Shown one piece after another: positions 17,094 through 26,544 of a stretch of DNA of 64,000 nt; the first letter of the stretch is position 1; each line of letters begins with the position of its first letter. The stretch comes from an uncultured Oscillospiraceae bacterium (GTDB lineage Bacteria; Bacillota; Clostridia; Oscillospirales; Oscillospiraceae): assembly GCA_934591895.1 (NCBI GenBank), contig CAKTPP010000001.1, positions 186,001 to 250,000 on the forward strand. Direction: 5' to 3'. Below the pieces are notes generated by a model. The model made no database searches. It saw only the letters and a program-made list of their open reading frames with translations, and had not been told where the DNA came from. The translations under genes were made by a program, and so were the position numbers.

Positions 17094-17957
17094 ATGGAGC
17101 TGCATCGTTTTTCCGTTTTTGACTATATGAAGCTGATCATCGGCTCGGCGCTCGTGGCCGTGGCGTTTCAGTTTTTCACCTTCCCGAACAGCATCGTTTC
17201 CGGCGGCGTGACCGGTATCGCGCAGATCATCCATCTGCTGACGCGCATTCCGGTCGGCGTGCTGTCGATCCTCATCAACATCCCGATCTTCTGTCTCGGC
17301 TGGCGGCACCGGCTCGGTACGCGCCGCCTTGTGCTGGCGCTGTGCGTCATGGCGCTGATCTCCGTGTTCATCGACCTGCTTGCGATCACCGAGCTCGTTG
17401 CGACGGATGAACCGATGCTCGGTGCCGTCTACGGCGGCGTGCTCAACGGCGCGGGCTACGGGCTGGTCTACACCACCGGCACGACCGGCGGCGGCACGGA
17501 CATACTGGCCAAGATCCTGCGCCGGCGCTACCCGTACATCAATTTCGGCACGCTGCTGTTCGGCATGAACGTACTCGTCGTGCTGACGTTTGCGTTCCTG
17601 TTCAAGAAATACGACAGCTGCATGTACACCATGATCGAGATGTTCATCAGCTCGAAGGTCGTCAACCTCGTCCTCTACGGACCGGGCGTGTCGGAGGTGT
17701 GCTACATCATCAGCAGCAACGTCGGCGCGATCAAGAGCGCCATCACCTGCACGATGGGCCGCGGCGTCACGCTGCTCAACGGCGAGGGCGCGTGGTCGGG
17801 CAGAGAGATGCAGGTCATCCTCTGCGTGGTCAAGCGGCCGGAGATCGCACAACTGCGCGAGGTCGTGCGCTCGGTGGACGGAAAGGCATTTGTCATCGTG
17901 TCCGAGGCCAAGGACGTCTTTGGCCGCGGCTTTGGAAACATCTACGGCGACGATTGA
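17094..17957 (+). CDS. YitT family membrane protein
   Basis: A 287-residue integral membrane protein. The N-terminal DUF161 part has five to six hydrophobic segments including FPNSIVSGGVTGIAQIIH and the GTTGGGTDILAKIL motif. The C-terminal soluble DUF2179 domain contains the RGVTLLNGEGAWSG segment and a VVKRPEI stretch. The family is common in Firmicutes and its biochemical function is not established. GAGGAGAG precedes the start and it lies 10 bases after the topoisomerase gene, so it is probably co-transcribed. Confidence 0.9.
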   Translation: MELHRFSVFDYMKLIIGSALVAVAFQFFTFPNSIVSGGVTGIAQIIHLLTRIPVGVLSILINIPIFCLGWRHRLGTRRLVLALCVMALISVFIDLLAITELVATDEPMLGAVYGGVLNGAGYGLVYTTGTTGGGTDILAKILRRRYPYINFGTLLFGMNVLVVLTFAFLFKKYDSCMYTMIEMFISSKVVNLVLYGPGVSEVCYIISSNVGAIKSAITCTMGRGVTLLNGEGAWSGREMQVILCVVKRPEIAQLREVVRSVDGKAFVIVSEAKDVFGRGFGNIYGDD

Positions 17958-17969
17958 AAGGAGCGGGGT

Positions 17970-19076
17970 ATGCGCAAACGCTGCATCACCGGCATCCTGC
18001 TGGCGGCACTGCTGATGTCGCTGTGCGGATGTACGTCCGTGTTTGACAAGGAATATCTGTCGGTGCGCCCGTATGAGGAGCCGTCGAATCTGCTGACGGA
18101 TACCAATACCACACAGATCCGCAACTACGCGGGTCTCATGCGCGCGCTCAATACCATGGCTGCACAGTATGAGCGTTCGTTCGTGCTGGCCTTCGGCGAC
18201 TATGACGGCATCATCGCCGACGATCTGGCCGCCGCCTGCGAGGAGCTGCGCACCGGCACGGCCATCGGCGCGTACTGCATCGACAGCGTCACCTACGAGA
18301 CCGAGCAGGTGATCGCCTACTGCGAGGCGAGCATCACCATCGCCTATAACCGGCCGGAGAGCGAGGTGCGCTCCATCTACAGCGCCCAGACGCAAAAAAG
18401 CATTCTCGACTGCGTGGTCGATGCGCTCGACCGGCAGCGGACGCAGTTTGCCATCCAGATCAGCACCAGCACGCTCGAAACGGGCGACGTCGCGGCGCTC
18501 GTGCGCTCGGCGTGCCTGAACCAGCCGCAGCTCGTGGTGGATTTTCCGACGATTGACGTCACGGTCTACAGCGGCGGCAGCAGCCAGAAGATCTTCGGCG
18601 TCACGCTGCACTACGATGTCGGCGCATCCGTGGTCAACGACCGCCGCACGCAGCTTGACGGCCGCGTGCGCACGCTGCTTTCCTCGATCACGGCGGGGGA
18701 GAAGGAGACCCCGCTGCAGGCGACCCTCGTCGTCATGCGTACCTGTGAGCAGCGCACGACGGCGGTGTGCACCGCCTATGACGCGCTCGTGAACGGCACG
18801 GGCGACAGCTGCGCGCTGGCCATGGCGTACAAGGCGGTGTGCGATGCGCTCGACATCCCGTGCCAGGTCGTGAGCGGGCGTTTTCAGGGCATAGACCGCT
18901 GCTGGAACGTGGTGCAGATCAACGGCAATTACTATCATCTCGACTTGTCCATGCAGTCGGAGACGCTGTGGCTGCGCAGCGACGAGAGCATGCGCGGCAC
19001 CTACCAGTGGACGGCTGACAGCTGTCCGACGTGCACGGCGCAGTCGTTCATCTGGCGCGAGGGCGAGAAGCTCTGA
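17970..19076 (+). CDS. Lipoprotein with a degenerate transglutaminase-like domain
   Basis: A 368-residue protein with a signal peptide and lipobox LCGC (modified Cys21). The C-terminal third has the transglutaminase-core layout: GDSCALA places the nucleophile at Cys281, and NYYHLD supplies the Asp at 325. The position that normally holds the catalytic His of HxWN is Arg310 (DRCWN), so catalysis is doubtful. It is probably an extracytoplasmic binding or scaffold protein. AAAGGAG precedes the start and it follows yitT by 12 bases. Confidence 0.8.
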   Translation: MRKRCITGILLAALLMSLCGCTSVFDKEYLSVRPYEEPSNLLTDTNTTQIRNYAGLMRALNTMAAQYERSFVLAFGDYDGIIADDLAAACEELRTGTAIGAYCIDSVTYETEQVIAYCEASITIAYNRPESEVRSIYSAQTQKSILDCVVDALDRQRTQFAIQISTSTLETGDVAALVRSACLNQPQLVVDFPTIDVTVYSGGSSQKIFGVTLHYDVGASVVNDRRTQLDGRVRTLLSSITAGEKETPLQATLVVMRTCEQRTTAVCTAYDALVNGTGDSCALAMAYKAVCDALDIPCQVVSGRFQGIDRCWNVVQINGNYYHLDLSMQSETLWLRSDESMRGTYQWTADSCPTCTAQSFIWREGEKL

Positions 19077-19108
19077 CGCAATAAAAACAAAAAAAAGAGA
19101 AAAAACGC

Positions 19109-19136
19109 TTGACAAGCCGTCTTTTTGTGGTACAAT
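19109..19136 (+). promoter_or_regulatory. Promoter of tRNA-Gly
   Basis: TTGACA, 16 bases, TACAAT, with the tRNA 5' end 21 bases after the -10. Confidence 0.8.
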
Positions 19137-19156
19137 AACGCTTGCATTCACGAAAT

Positions 19157-19232
19157 GCGGGCATAGCTCATTTGGCAGAGCGCCACCTTGCCAAGGTGGA
19201 GGTAGCGAGTTCGAATCTCGTTGCCCGCTCCA
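19157..19232 (+). tRNA. tRNA-Gly (GCC)
   Basis: A 76-base cloverleaf: acceptor GCGGGCA/TGCCCGC, anticodon stem CCACC/GGTGG enclosing TTGCCAA (anticodon GCC), T loop GTTCGAATC, discriminator T and encoded CCA. Confidence 0.97.
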
Positions 19233-19248
19233 GATTGAGAACCACACA

Positions 19249-19285
19249 CAGCAAAAACACCGCACGAAGTGCGGTGTTTTTGCTG
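19249..19285 (+). terminator. Terminator after tRNA-Gly
   Basis: Perfect 17-base arms (CAGCAAAAACACCGCAC and complement) around GAA, with an internal T run on the 3' arm. Confidence 0.9.
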
Positions 19286-19368
19286 TGCCTTGCTGCGTCT
19301 GCGGCGCGTGGACATCAAGGGAAACGGATCACGAACACCGACCGGATCGAATTAAGGAGGAACCCTTC

Positions 19369-20766
19369 ATGAACGCAGATGTCGTTATCGTCGGCGCCGG
19401 CCCTGCCGGTATTTTCACGGCGCTGGAGCTGCTGCGCCGCGGCGCTCCGGAGAAGATCGTCATGATCGAGCAGGGACAGGCCATTGAAAACCGCCGCTGC
19501 CCGAAAGCCAAGACCGGCAAGTGCATGAACTGCAAACCGTACTGCCACATTACGACCGGATTCTCCGGCGCGGGCGCATTTTCGGACGGGAAGCTCTCGC
19601 TGTGCAGCGATGTCGGCGGCGACCTGCCCACGCTCGTCGGCGAGCAGAAGGCGCAGGAGCTCATCGACTACGCCGACAGCATCTATCTCGAATTCGGCGC
19701 GGACGAGCATGTCGAGGGGCTGGAGAATACGGAGGAGGTCAAGCAGATCCGCACGCGCGCCATCCGCGCGGGGCTGCGTCTGGTCGACTGCCCGATCCGC
19801 CACCTCGGCACGGAAAAGGCGCACGAGGTGTACCTCGGCATCGAAAACTACCTGCGCGACCACGGCGTGGAGATGCTCTTCGGCTGCACGTGCGAGGATG
19901 TCATCCTGCGCGACGGGCGCTGCTGCGGCGTCGTGGCGCATGATGCGCATCAGGATTACACCATCGAGGCCAGACACACCGTCATCGCCACCGGCCGCCG
20001 CGGCGCGGACTGGCTGGAGAAGGTCTGCCTCGAGCACGGTGTGGAGCACAAACCCGGCACGGTCGACATCGGCGTGCGCGTCGAGGTGCGCAACGAGGTC
20101 ATGGAGTCTGTCAACCGCGTGCTCTATGAGTCGAAGCTCATCGGCTATCCCGCACCGTTTAAGAACAAGGTGCGCACATTCTGCCAGAACCCCGGCGGCT
20201 TCGTCTCACAGGAGAATTACGACAACGACCTCGCCGTGGTCAACGGCCATGCGTATAAGGAACTCAAGTCGCCCAACACGAACGTGGCCATTCTCTGCTC
20301 GCACAATTTCTCCGTGCCGTTCAACCAGCCGATCGCCTATGCGCAGAAGGTCGGCGAGCTGACGAATATGCTCGGCGCGGGGCACATCATGGTGCAGCGC
20401 TTCGGCGATATCCTCGACGGCAAGCGCACGTGGCAGAAGGAGCTCGCGCAGTCGAATGTCCGCCCCACGCTGCCGGACGCCGTCGCGGGCGACATCACGT
20501 CCGCCATGCCGTACCGCGCCATGCTCAACATCATCAACTTCATCAAGGCCATGGACGAGGTCGTGCCCGGCTTCGCCGCCTATGAGACACTGCTGTATTC
20601 CCCGGAGCTGAAGTTTTACAGCAACCGCATCGCCATGGACGACGCGCTCAACACGAACGTGCCCGGCCTGCACTGCCTGGGCGATTCCTCCGGCTGGACG
20701 CGCGGCCTGATGATGGCCTCGGCCATGGGCGTGCTCATGGGGCGCAGGCTTGCCGACACGCTCTGA
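19369..20766 (+). CDS. NAD(P)/FAD-dependent oxidoreductase (FAD-dependent protein family)
   Basis: A 465-residue flavoprotein. The FAD Rossmann motif is VIVGAGPAGIF at the N-terminus. A Cys-rich segment NRRCPKAKTGKCMNCKPYC follows, then GFSGAGAFSDGKL, both characteristic of this uncharacterised family of large cytosolic dehydrogenases. The C-terminal CLGDSSGWTRGLMMASAMG closes the FAD site. The start at 19369 has TAAGGAGG upstream; frames opening earlier run into the tRNA terminator. The substrate is unknown. It is a single gene between tRNA-Gly and an alcohol dehydrogenase gene. Confidence 0.85.
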   Translation: MNADVVIVGAGPAGIFTALELLRRGAPEKIVMIEQGQAIENRRCPKAKTGKCMNCKPYCHITTGFSGAGAFSDGKLSLCSDVGGDLPTLVGEQKAQELIDYADSIYLEFGADEHVEGLENTEEVKQIRTRAIRAGLRLVDCPIRHLGTEKAHEVYLGIENYLRDHGVEMLFGCTCEDVILRDGRCCGVVAHDAHQDYTIEARHTVIATGRRGADWLEKVCLEHGVEHKPGTVDIGVRVEVRNEVMESVNRVLYESKLIGYPAPFKNKVRTFCQNPGGFVSQENYDNDLAVVNGHAYKELKSPNTNVAILCSHNFSVPFNQPIAYAQKVGELTNMLGAGHIMVQRFGDILDGKRTWQKELAQSNVRPTLPDAVAGDITSAMPYRAMLNIINFIKAMDEVVPGFAAYETLLYSPELKFYSNRIAMDDALNTNVPGLHCLGDSSGWTRGLMMASAMGVLMGRRLADTL

Positions 20767-20807
20767 TGCGCGGGTCGGGGAGGCTTGTCATCTTTTACAC
20801 AAAACGC

Positions 20808-20838
20808 TTGACAAATTCCTGCAAATCAGTAGTATAAA
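20808..20838 (+). promoter_or_regulatory. Promoter of the iron alcohol dehydrogenase gene
   Basis: A perfect TTGACA followed by TATAAA at a slightly long 19-base spacing (18 if GTATAA is used). Confidence 0.65.
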
Positions 20839-20890
20839 AGAGATGGGAAACTGATATATCCGCCCCCCCGGCGGAGGGAAGGAATCGCTT

Positions 20891-22135
20891 ATGGATGGAT
20901 TGAAAAAAGCTTATTACCGCACCTATCAGCAGGTATTTGATATCGGCATGCGCTGCCTGCATTGGCGCAAGCCGATCGTGCTCTCCGGTGCCGGCTGCCT
21001 GAAACAGGTGCCGGACGTGCTCGGCAAGTGCGGCGTGAAAAAGGTCATGGTCGTCACCGGCTCGCACGTGGTCAAGTCGCTCGGGCCGAAGCTCTTCGCG
21101 GCGCTCGAGGAGGCCGGCATGCCCTATGAGGTGTTCTGCGAGGTCGAGGCCAACCCCTCCGTGACCACGGTCGAAAAGATCCGCGCGCAGTATGTGCAGA
21201 CCGGCTGCAGCGGCTTTGTCGCCCTCGGCGGCGGCAGCCCGATGGACGCGACCAAGGGTGCGGCCGCGCGCGTCGCATGCCCGAAAAAGAGCTGCAACGA
21301 TATGGCCGGCGTCATGCGCGTCGGCAAGACCGTGCCGCCGATCGTCGCCATCCCGACGACGTCCGGCACCGGCAGCGAGACGACGATCGCCGCCGTCATC
21401 ACCGACAGCGAGACGCACCACAAGTATGCGCTCATGGATCTCAAGCTCATGCCGCTCTATGCCATTCTTGATCCGGAGCTGACCGTCGGCCTGCCGCCGC
21501 GCACGACCGCGACCACCGGCATGGACGCGCTCACGCACGCGATCGAGGCGTACATCAGCTGGACGTACAACACCAAGGAGAGCCTGCGCCTCGCCGAAGA
21601 GGCGGTCAAGCTCATCTTCGACAACCTCGAGCAGGCGTATCAGCACGGTGAAGATCTGAAGGTGCGCGAGAACATGATGATCGCGGCCTTCAAGGCGGGC
21701 TTTGCGTTCTCCCGCGCCGGCGTCGGCAACGTGCACGCCATCGCGCACACGCTCGGCGGCCTGTATAACACCCCGCACGGCCTTGCCAACGCGGTCATCC
21801 TGCCGATCGTCCTTGAGGACTACGGCGAGGCCGTGTACCCGAAGCTTGCGCGCCTGAGCGAGATCGCCGGCGTCAAGACCGACGGCACGGACGCCGAGAA
21901 GGCGCAGGCCTTCATCGCGGAGATCTATGCCATGAACGAGCGCATGGGTATCCCGAAGGGCTTCGATTTCATTCAGGAGGCGGACATCCCGCAGATCATC
22001 GACTGGGCGCTGGCCGAGGCCAACCCCAACTACCCCGTGCCGGTCGTTTACAACGCCGCGCGCTGCCGCAAGGTCATCAGCGACATCCGCGCCAAGGCTG
22101 CGGAAAACCCGGCTCCCGAGGCGGCGAAGGCGTAA
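20891..22135 (+). CDS. Iron-containing alcohol dehydrogenase
   Basis: A 414-residue group III dehydrogenase. It has the NAD(P)-binding GGGSPMDATKG loop, IPTTSGTGSE, and the metal-binding residues in THAIEAYIS and VGNVHAIAHTLGGLYNTPHG. Such enzymes interconvert alcohols and aldehydes or ketones in fermentation; the exact substrate cannot be read from sequence. GGAGGGAAGG precedes the start, and it has its own promoter and terminator, so it is monocistronic. Confidence 0.92.
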   Translation: MDGLKKAYYRTYQQVFDIGMRCLHWRKPIVLSGAGCLKQVPDVLGKCGVKKVMVVTGSHVVKSLGPKLFAALEEAGMPYEVFCEVEANPSVTTVEKIRAQYVQTGCSGFVALGGGSPMDATKGAAARVACPKKSCNDMAGVMRVGKTVPPIVAIPTTSGTGSETTIAAVITDSETHHKYALMDLKLMPLYAILDPELTVGLPPRTTATTGMDALTHAIEAYISWTYNTKESLRLAEEAVKLIFDNLEQAYQHGEDLKVRENMMIAAFKAGFAFSRAGVGNVHAIAHTLGGLYNTPHGLANAVILPIVLEDYGEAVYPKLARLSEIAGVKTDGTDAEKAQAFIAEIYAMNERMGIPKGFDFIQEADIPQIIDWALAEANPNYPVPVVYNAARCRKVISDIRAKAAENPAPEAAKA

Positions 22136-22169
22136 AGGCTGCCGCTCCCGCAGAGCATGGAGCACATAA

Positions 22170-22206
22170 AAAATCCTCCGCACGGACAAACCGTGCGGAG
22201 GATTTT
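22170..22206. terminator. Bidirectional terminator
   Basis: Perfect 16-base arms (AAAATCCTCCGCACGG and complement) with an ACAAA loop; A and T tracts on either side serve both the dehydrogenase and the convergent PAP2 gene. Confidence 0.92.
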
Positions 22207-22228
22207 CTGCGTGGATGCGCCGGCGGGC

Positions 22229-22891
22229 TCAAGCGGCCTGCCGGTCTTTTTTGCTGCCGATGCCGCCGTGCAGGACGAAGCGGCAAAAGCCGTTGTCCGG
22301 GTGCGCGGACACGATGCGGTAAATGAGCAGCGTGATCGCGTAGGCGATCGTAGCGGCGGCGAGGCCGACGATCATCGCGCCGAGCACGTCGGTCGGATAG
22401 TGCGCCATGAGATAGTTGCGCGCAAAGCCCATCACCGGCACGAACAGGAACGCCCAGTAGCGCGCGGGCTTTTTGCCCGTGAGCACGAGCGCGGTCACGC
22501 CGGCCATCGCGGCCGTCACGTGGCCGGAGGGGAAGGAGTATTCGCTCTCGGCATACGCGCCGGCAGCCTGCCACCAGCTGCGGAAGGGTTCGACCGTCAG
22601 CGGACGCGGGCGGGCGACAAAGTCCTTGAGCCAGAAGTTTGTGATGAGCGCGCCGCAGCACACGGCGCCGAACATGCACACGCCCGTCCTGCGCGTCTTC
22701 GGAAAGAGCATCAGCACGATGCTGAGCGCGAGAAAGAGGATGCCCTTCTCGCCGAGCAGCGTGATGAGGCGGCACAGCGGCGTGAAAAATCCGCCCGCTG
22801 CCTCGGCAAGGCTGTGCAGCGCCTGCAAAATAGTATAGTCATAGCCGGCAAAGGCCGTGTTGAGCCACTGCGCGATCGCAGTCAGTTCCAT
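22229..22891 (-). CDS. PAP2-family membrane phosphatase
   Basis: A 220-residue membrane protein with the lipid phosphatase motifs in order: KDFVARPRP (motif 1), PSGHV (motif 2) and RNYLMAHYPTDVL (motif 3, with the catalytic His and Asp). Five to six hydrophobic segments are visible. Likely substrates are undecaprenyl pyrophosphate or phosphatidic acid-type lipids; the sequence does not decide which. It is a single gene. Confidence 0.9.
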   Translation of the reverse strand: MELTAIAQWLNTAFAGYDYTILQALHSLAEAAGGFFTPLCRLITLLGEKGILFLALSIVLMLFPKTRRTGVCMFGAVCCGALITNFWLKDFVARPRPLTVEPFRSWWQAAGAYAESEYSFPSGHVTAAMAGVTALVLTGKKPARYWAFLFVPVMGFARNYLMAHYPTDVLGAMIVGLAAATIAYAITLLIYRIVSAHPDNGFCRFVLHGGIGSKKDRQAA

Positions 22892-22907
22892 AAAAAATCA
22901 CCGTCCG

Positions 22908-22936
22908 GATACAAAGGATAACAATAGAAAAGGCAA
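22908..22936 (-). promoter_or_regulatory. Probable promoter of the PAP2 gene
   Basis: On the minus strand: TTGCCT, 17 bases, TGTATC, close to the start codon. Confidence 0.45.
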
Positions 22937-23131
22937 AATACTTTACCAGAGTGTAAAATGTATTTCAAGTTTTCATAAACTGCAGAGCAGCTTTGCCATC
23001 TTACACCACGCGCATGCGTTTTGCAACCGTTAACATCCGCATGGACCCTTAAAGTTTTGAATGAACGATTTTTATCAAAAACAAAAATGGAACGTTTTCT
23101 ATAGTTTGAACCGGTTATTCCGCTGCGGGGC

Positions 23132-23160
23132 TTGACTTTGGCGCAAAAAATCAATATGCT
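23132..23160 (+). promoter_or_regulatory. Promoter of the glycerol-1-phosphate dehydrogenase-like gene
   Basis: TTGACT, 17 bases, TATGCT, 41 bases before the start codon. Confidence 0.65.
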
Positions 23161-23201
23161 GGTAAACAGAAATTCAATCTTTAGATAGGAGCGATTTTTG
23201 C

Positions 23202-24443
23202 ATGATTCTCGATTGCAGCAAGTATGTCGGCCCCTGCAAGTGCGGCCGCGAGCACACGCTGGAGACGAAAAAGGTCGTCGTGGAGTATGACGCGCTCGAC
23301 AAGTTCGACCAGTACATGGACGAGGTCGGTCTGAGCGGCAAGCGCGCCGTCATCTATGACACGAACACATATAACCTGCCGACGCTCAGGCACGTGCGCG
23401 CCGATCAGGAGATCGTCCTCAACGCCGAGGGGCTCCACTCCGAGAAGGGCATGATCGAGGACATGATGCGCCGGCTCGACCATCCGGATGTGATCGTTGC
23501 GGTTGGCTCCGGTACGATCATGGACTTCGGCCGCTACCCGGCCTACCAGCTCGGCATCCCGTTCGTCGCCGTGCCGACGCTTGCAAGCTCTGACGGCTTC
23601 ACGGCCAACATCTGCTCGATCATCATCGACGGGCAGAAAAAGTCCATCCCCATGCAGGCGGCGGCGCTCGTCGTCTGCGACCTGAACGTCGTCTCCGGCG
23701 CGCCCCTGTGGCTGACCGTGAGCGGCATTTCGGACATTCTGGCTAAATATATCTCCCTTGCCGACTGGAAGATCGCACACCTCGTCTCGGGTGAGTATTA
23801 CTGCCCCATGGTCGCCGACCTCGCCGTGCAGGCGCTGACCATCATGCGCAAGGCTGCCGACGATATGGCGGCCGGCGGCGAGCCGGACTTTGAGGCCATG
23901 ACCATGGCGCAGATGATCTCCGGTCTGACCATGCAGCTGCTCAACCACTCCCGCGCCGCCTCCGGCGCCGAGCACCTGATGGCGCATCTGGTAGAGATGA
24001 AGCCGCCGCGGTTTGAAAATGCGCACGGCATGCACGGCCAGTGCGTCGGTGTCGGCACGTACCTGTGCGCGAAGGAGTACCACTACCTTGCCTCGCTCCC
24101 GACGCCGAAGGCAAAGCCCTTCGAGCCGCTGACCCGTGCGTGGGTGGACGAGAAGTTCGGCCCTCTCGCCGACGGCATCATGAAGGAGAACGAAAATGAC
24201 GTGCTCGGCACGTTCGATCCGCAGAACATCGTTGACCACTGGGACGAGATCCGCGCCATCATCGCTGAGATCCCCTCGGCCGAGGAGCTGGCAGCGCTCT
24301 GTGAGAAGCTCGGCGCGTTCTACAAGCCCGAGCAGATCGGCATCGATCCGGCTCTGTCGGAGGATATGCTCAGCGTCTCGGCGGCTATCCGCAACCGCCT
24401 GACGCTCATCCGTATGCGCCGCGTGCTCGATTTCGGCGAATAA
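23202..24443 (+). CDS. sn-Glycerol-1-phosphate dehydrogenase-like enzyme (AraM/EgsA type)
   Basis: A 413-residue member of the polyol/alcohol dehydrogenase superfamily. It shows IVAVGSGTIMDFGRY, the AraM-type VPTLASSDGFTAN segment, and the metal ligands in SGISDILAKY and NAHGMHGQCVG. AraM in Bacillus subtilis reduces dihydroxyacetone phosphate to glycerol-1-phosphate for a prenyl-ether lipid. Whether this protein does the same is uncertain. It is about 20 residues longer than AraM and no prenyltransferase partner is nearby. Confidence 0.75.
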   Translation: MILDCSKYVGPCKCGREHTLETKKVVVEYDALDKFDQYMDEVGLSGKRAVIYDTNTYNLPTLRHVRADQEIVLNAEGLHSEKGMIEDMMRRLDHPDVIVAVGSGTIMDFGRYPAYQLGIPFVAVPTLASSDGFTANICSIIIDGQKKSIPMQAAALVVCDLNVVSGAPLWLTVSGISDILAKYISLADWKIAHLVSGEYYCPMVADLAVQALTIMRKAADDMAAGGEPDFEAMTMAQMISGLTMQLLNHSRAASGAEHLMAHLVEMKPPRFENAHGMHGQCVGVGTYLCAKEYHYLASLPTPKAKPFEPLTRAWVDEKFGPLADGIMKENENDVLGTFDPQNIVDHWDEIRAIIAEIPSAEELAALCEKLGAFYKPEQIGIDPALSEDMLSVSAAIRNRLTLIRMRRVLDFGE

Positions 24444-24464
24444 TTGCAGATGGAAACCGTATGT

Positions 24465-24495
24465 GCCCGGAAGCAGCCGCTTCCGGGCGCTTTTT
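24465..24495 (+). terminator. Intrinsic terminator
   Basis: Stem GCCCGGAAGC / GCTTCCGGGC with AGCC loop, followed by GCTTTTT. Confidence 0.88.
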
Positions 24496-24497
24496 GC

Positions 24498-24526
24498 TTG
24501 TGAAACGGGGGATATGGTGGTATAAT
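24498..24526 (+). promoter_or_regulatory. Promoter of uvrB-polA
   Basis: TTGTGA, 17 bases, TATAAT, directly after the preceding terminator. Confidence 0.72.
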
Positions 24527-24562
24527 ATTCTGATTTGAATTTTTACGAGGGGAGGCCGTTCC

Positions 24563-26524
24563 GTGCCGGATTTTGAAGTCATTTCGCCCTACGAACCGTC
24601 GGGCGATCAGCCCGAGGCGATCGATGCGCTCGCGCAGGGCGTGGAAAACGGCATTGACGAGCAGGTGCTGCTCGGTGTGACCGGCTCCGGCAAGACGTAT
24701 ACGATGGCCAAGGTCATCGAGCGTGTGCAGCGGCCGACGCTCGTGCTTGCGCACAACAAGATCCTCGCGGCGCAGCTGTGCAGTGAGTTCAAGGAGTTTT
24801 TCCCGAACAACGCCGTGGAGTATTTTGTCTCCTACTACGACTACTACCAGCCGGAGGCGTACATCCCGCACACGGACACGTTCATCGAAAAGGACGCCTC
24901 CATCAACGATGAGATCGAGCGTCTGCGCCACTCGGCCACGTCGAGCCTGTTTGAGCGGCGGGACGTGATCGTCGTCTCGTCCGTGTCGTGCATCTACGGC
25001 CTCGGCGACCCGATCGACTATGCCAACATGGTCATCTCGCTGCGCACCGGCCAGCAGCGCGATCCGGAGGAGCTCATGCGCAAGCTCATCGACATCCGCT
25101 ACGAGCGCAACGACATCGCCTTCGCGCGCAACATGTTCCGCGTCCGCGGCGATACGATCGACATTTTTCCGGCCTATTCGTCCGACCATGCCGTGCGCGT
25201 GGAGTTTTTCGGCGACGAGATCGACCGCATCTCGGACATCAATGTCGTCACCGGCGCGCCCATCCGCACGCTCAGCCACGTGGCGATCTATCCCGCGTCG
25301 CACTATGTCACGACGCATGAAAAGATGGAGCGCGCCATCGGCGAGATCCGCGCCGAGTGCGACGCGCGTGTGAAAACGTTCGAGCAGCAGGGCAGGCTCC
25401 TTGAGGCGCAGCGCATCCGCCAGCGCACGGACTATGACATCGAGATGATGCAGGAGCTCGGCTACTGCTCCGGCATCGAGAACTACTCGCGCATCATCAG
25501 CGGCCGCGCCCCCGGCAGCGCGCCGATGACGCTGCTGGACTATTTCCCGAAGGATTTTCTGCTCTTTGTCGACGAGAGCCACGTTACGCTGCCGCAGGTG
25601 CGCGCCATGTACCGCGGCGACCGTGCGCGCAAGGACTCGCTCGTCGAGTACGGCTTCCGTCTGCCGAGCGCGTACGATAACCGTCCGCTGAAATTCGAGG
25701 AGTTCGAGCAGCGGGTGCATCAGGCCATCTACGTCTCGGCTACACCGGGCGACTATGAGCGCGAGCACGCGGGGCAGATCGCCGAGCAGATCATCCGGCC
25801 GACCGGCCTGCTCGACCCGCAGGTCTTTGTGCGCCCCATCGAGGGGCAGATCGACGATCTCATCGGCGAGATCAACGCCCGCATCGCCAAAAATGAGCGC
25901 ACACTCGTGACCACACTCACAAAGAAGATGGCCGAGGATCTCTCGGCCTACCTCACGAACGCGGGCATCCGCTGCCGGTATCTGCACCACGACATCGGCG
26001 CGATCGAGCGCATGGAGATCATCCGCGACCTGCGCACGGGCGCGTTTGACGTGCTCGTCGGCATCAACCTCCTGCGTGAGGGACTGGATCTGCCGGAGGT
26101 GTCGCTCGTGGCGATCCTCGACGCGGACAAGGAGGGCTTCCTGCGCAGCGAGACGAGCCTCATCCAGACGATCGGCCGCGCGGCGCGCAACGCCGAGGGC
26201 ACGGTCATCATGTACGCGGATAAGGAGACGGCCGCCATGCACGCGGCCATCATGGAGACCAACCGCCGCCGCGCCAGGCAGGCGGCCTACAACGAGGCGC
26301 ACGGCATCGTGCCGAAGACGATCGTCAAGGGCGTGCGCGAGCTGCTCGAGATCTCCGGCGACGTCGAAGCGCCCAAGCGCGCCGACGGCGTGAAGATGAC
26401 GGAAGCCGAGCGCCGCGCCGAGATCGCGCGGCTCGAGGCACAGATGAAAAAGGCGGCCGAGATGCTCGAATACGAATATGCCGCCGTGCTGCGCGACCGG
26501 CTCATTGAGCTGCGCGGCCAGTGA
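24563..26524 (+). CDS. uvrB: Excinuclease ABC subunit B
   Basis: A 653-residue helicase-like damage verification subunit. Motifs: Walker [11 protein letters not shown], beta-hairpin [16 protein letters not shown] box ([11 protein letters not shown]), helicase motifs VSATPGDYE and QTIGRAARN, and a C-terminal UVR domain that docks UvrC. The start is GTG behind GAGGGGAGG. The stop overlaps a GTG of the next frame, and polA follows after 20 bases. uvrA and uvrC are not in the window. Confidence 0.97.
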   Translation: MPDFEVISPYEPSGDQPEAIDALAQGVENGIDEQVLLGVTGSGKTYTMAKVIERVQRPTLVLAHNKILAAQLCSEFKEFFPNNAVEYFVSYYDYYQPEAYIPHTDTFIEKDASINDEIERLRHSATSSLFERRDVIVVSSVSCIYGLGDPIDYANMVISLRTGQQRDPEELMRKLIDIRYERNDIAFARNMFRVRGDTIDIFPAYSSDHAVRVEFFGDEIDRISDINVVTGAPIRTLSHVAIYPASHYVTTHEKMERAIGEIRAECDARVKTFEQQGRLLEAQRIRQRTDYDIEMMQELGYCSGIENYSRIISGRAPGSAPMTLLDYFPKDFLLFVDESHVTLPQVRAMYRGDRARKDSLVEYGFRLPSAYDNRPLKFEEFEQRVHQAIYVSATPGDYEREHAGQIAEQIIRPTGLLDPQVFVRPIEGQIDDLIGEINARIAKNERTLVTTLTKKMAEDLSAYLTNAGIRCRYLHHDIGAIERMEIIRDLRTGAFDVLVGINLLREGLDLPEVSLVAILDADKEGFLRSETSLIQTIGRAARNAEGTVIMYADKETAAMHAAIMETNRRRARQAAYNEAHGIVPKTIVKGVRELLEISGDVEAPKRADGVKMTEAERRAEIARLEAQMKKAAEMLEYEYAAVLRDRLIELRGQ

Positions 26525-26544
26525 CGCACAGGGAGGACACCCGA

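Larger units (their letters stand above)
22892..23201. other. Intergenic region with two divergent promoters
   Basis: About 310 AT-richer bases between the divergent PAP2 and glycerol-1-phosphate dehydrogenase genes. Apart from the two promoters listed I see no gene, terminator or clear RNA structure. Confidence 0.6.

Noticed and set aside
16983..19265. Long minus-strand frame across yitT and the transglutaminase-like gene
   Set aside because: Antisense shadow; it also crosses the tRNA-Gly gene.
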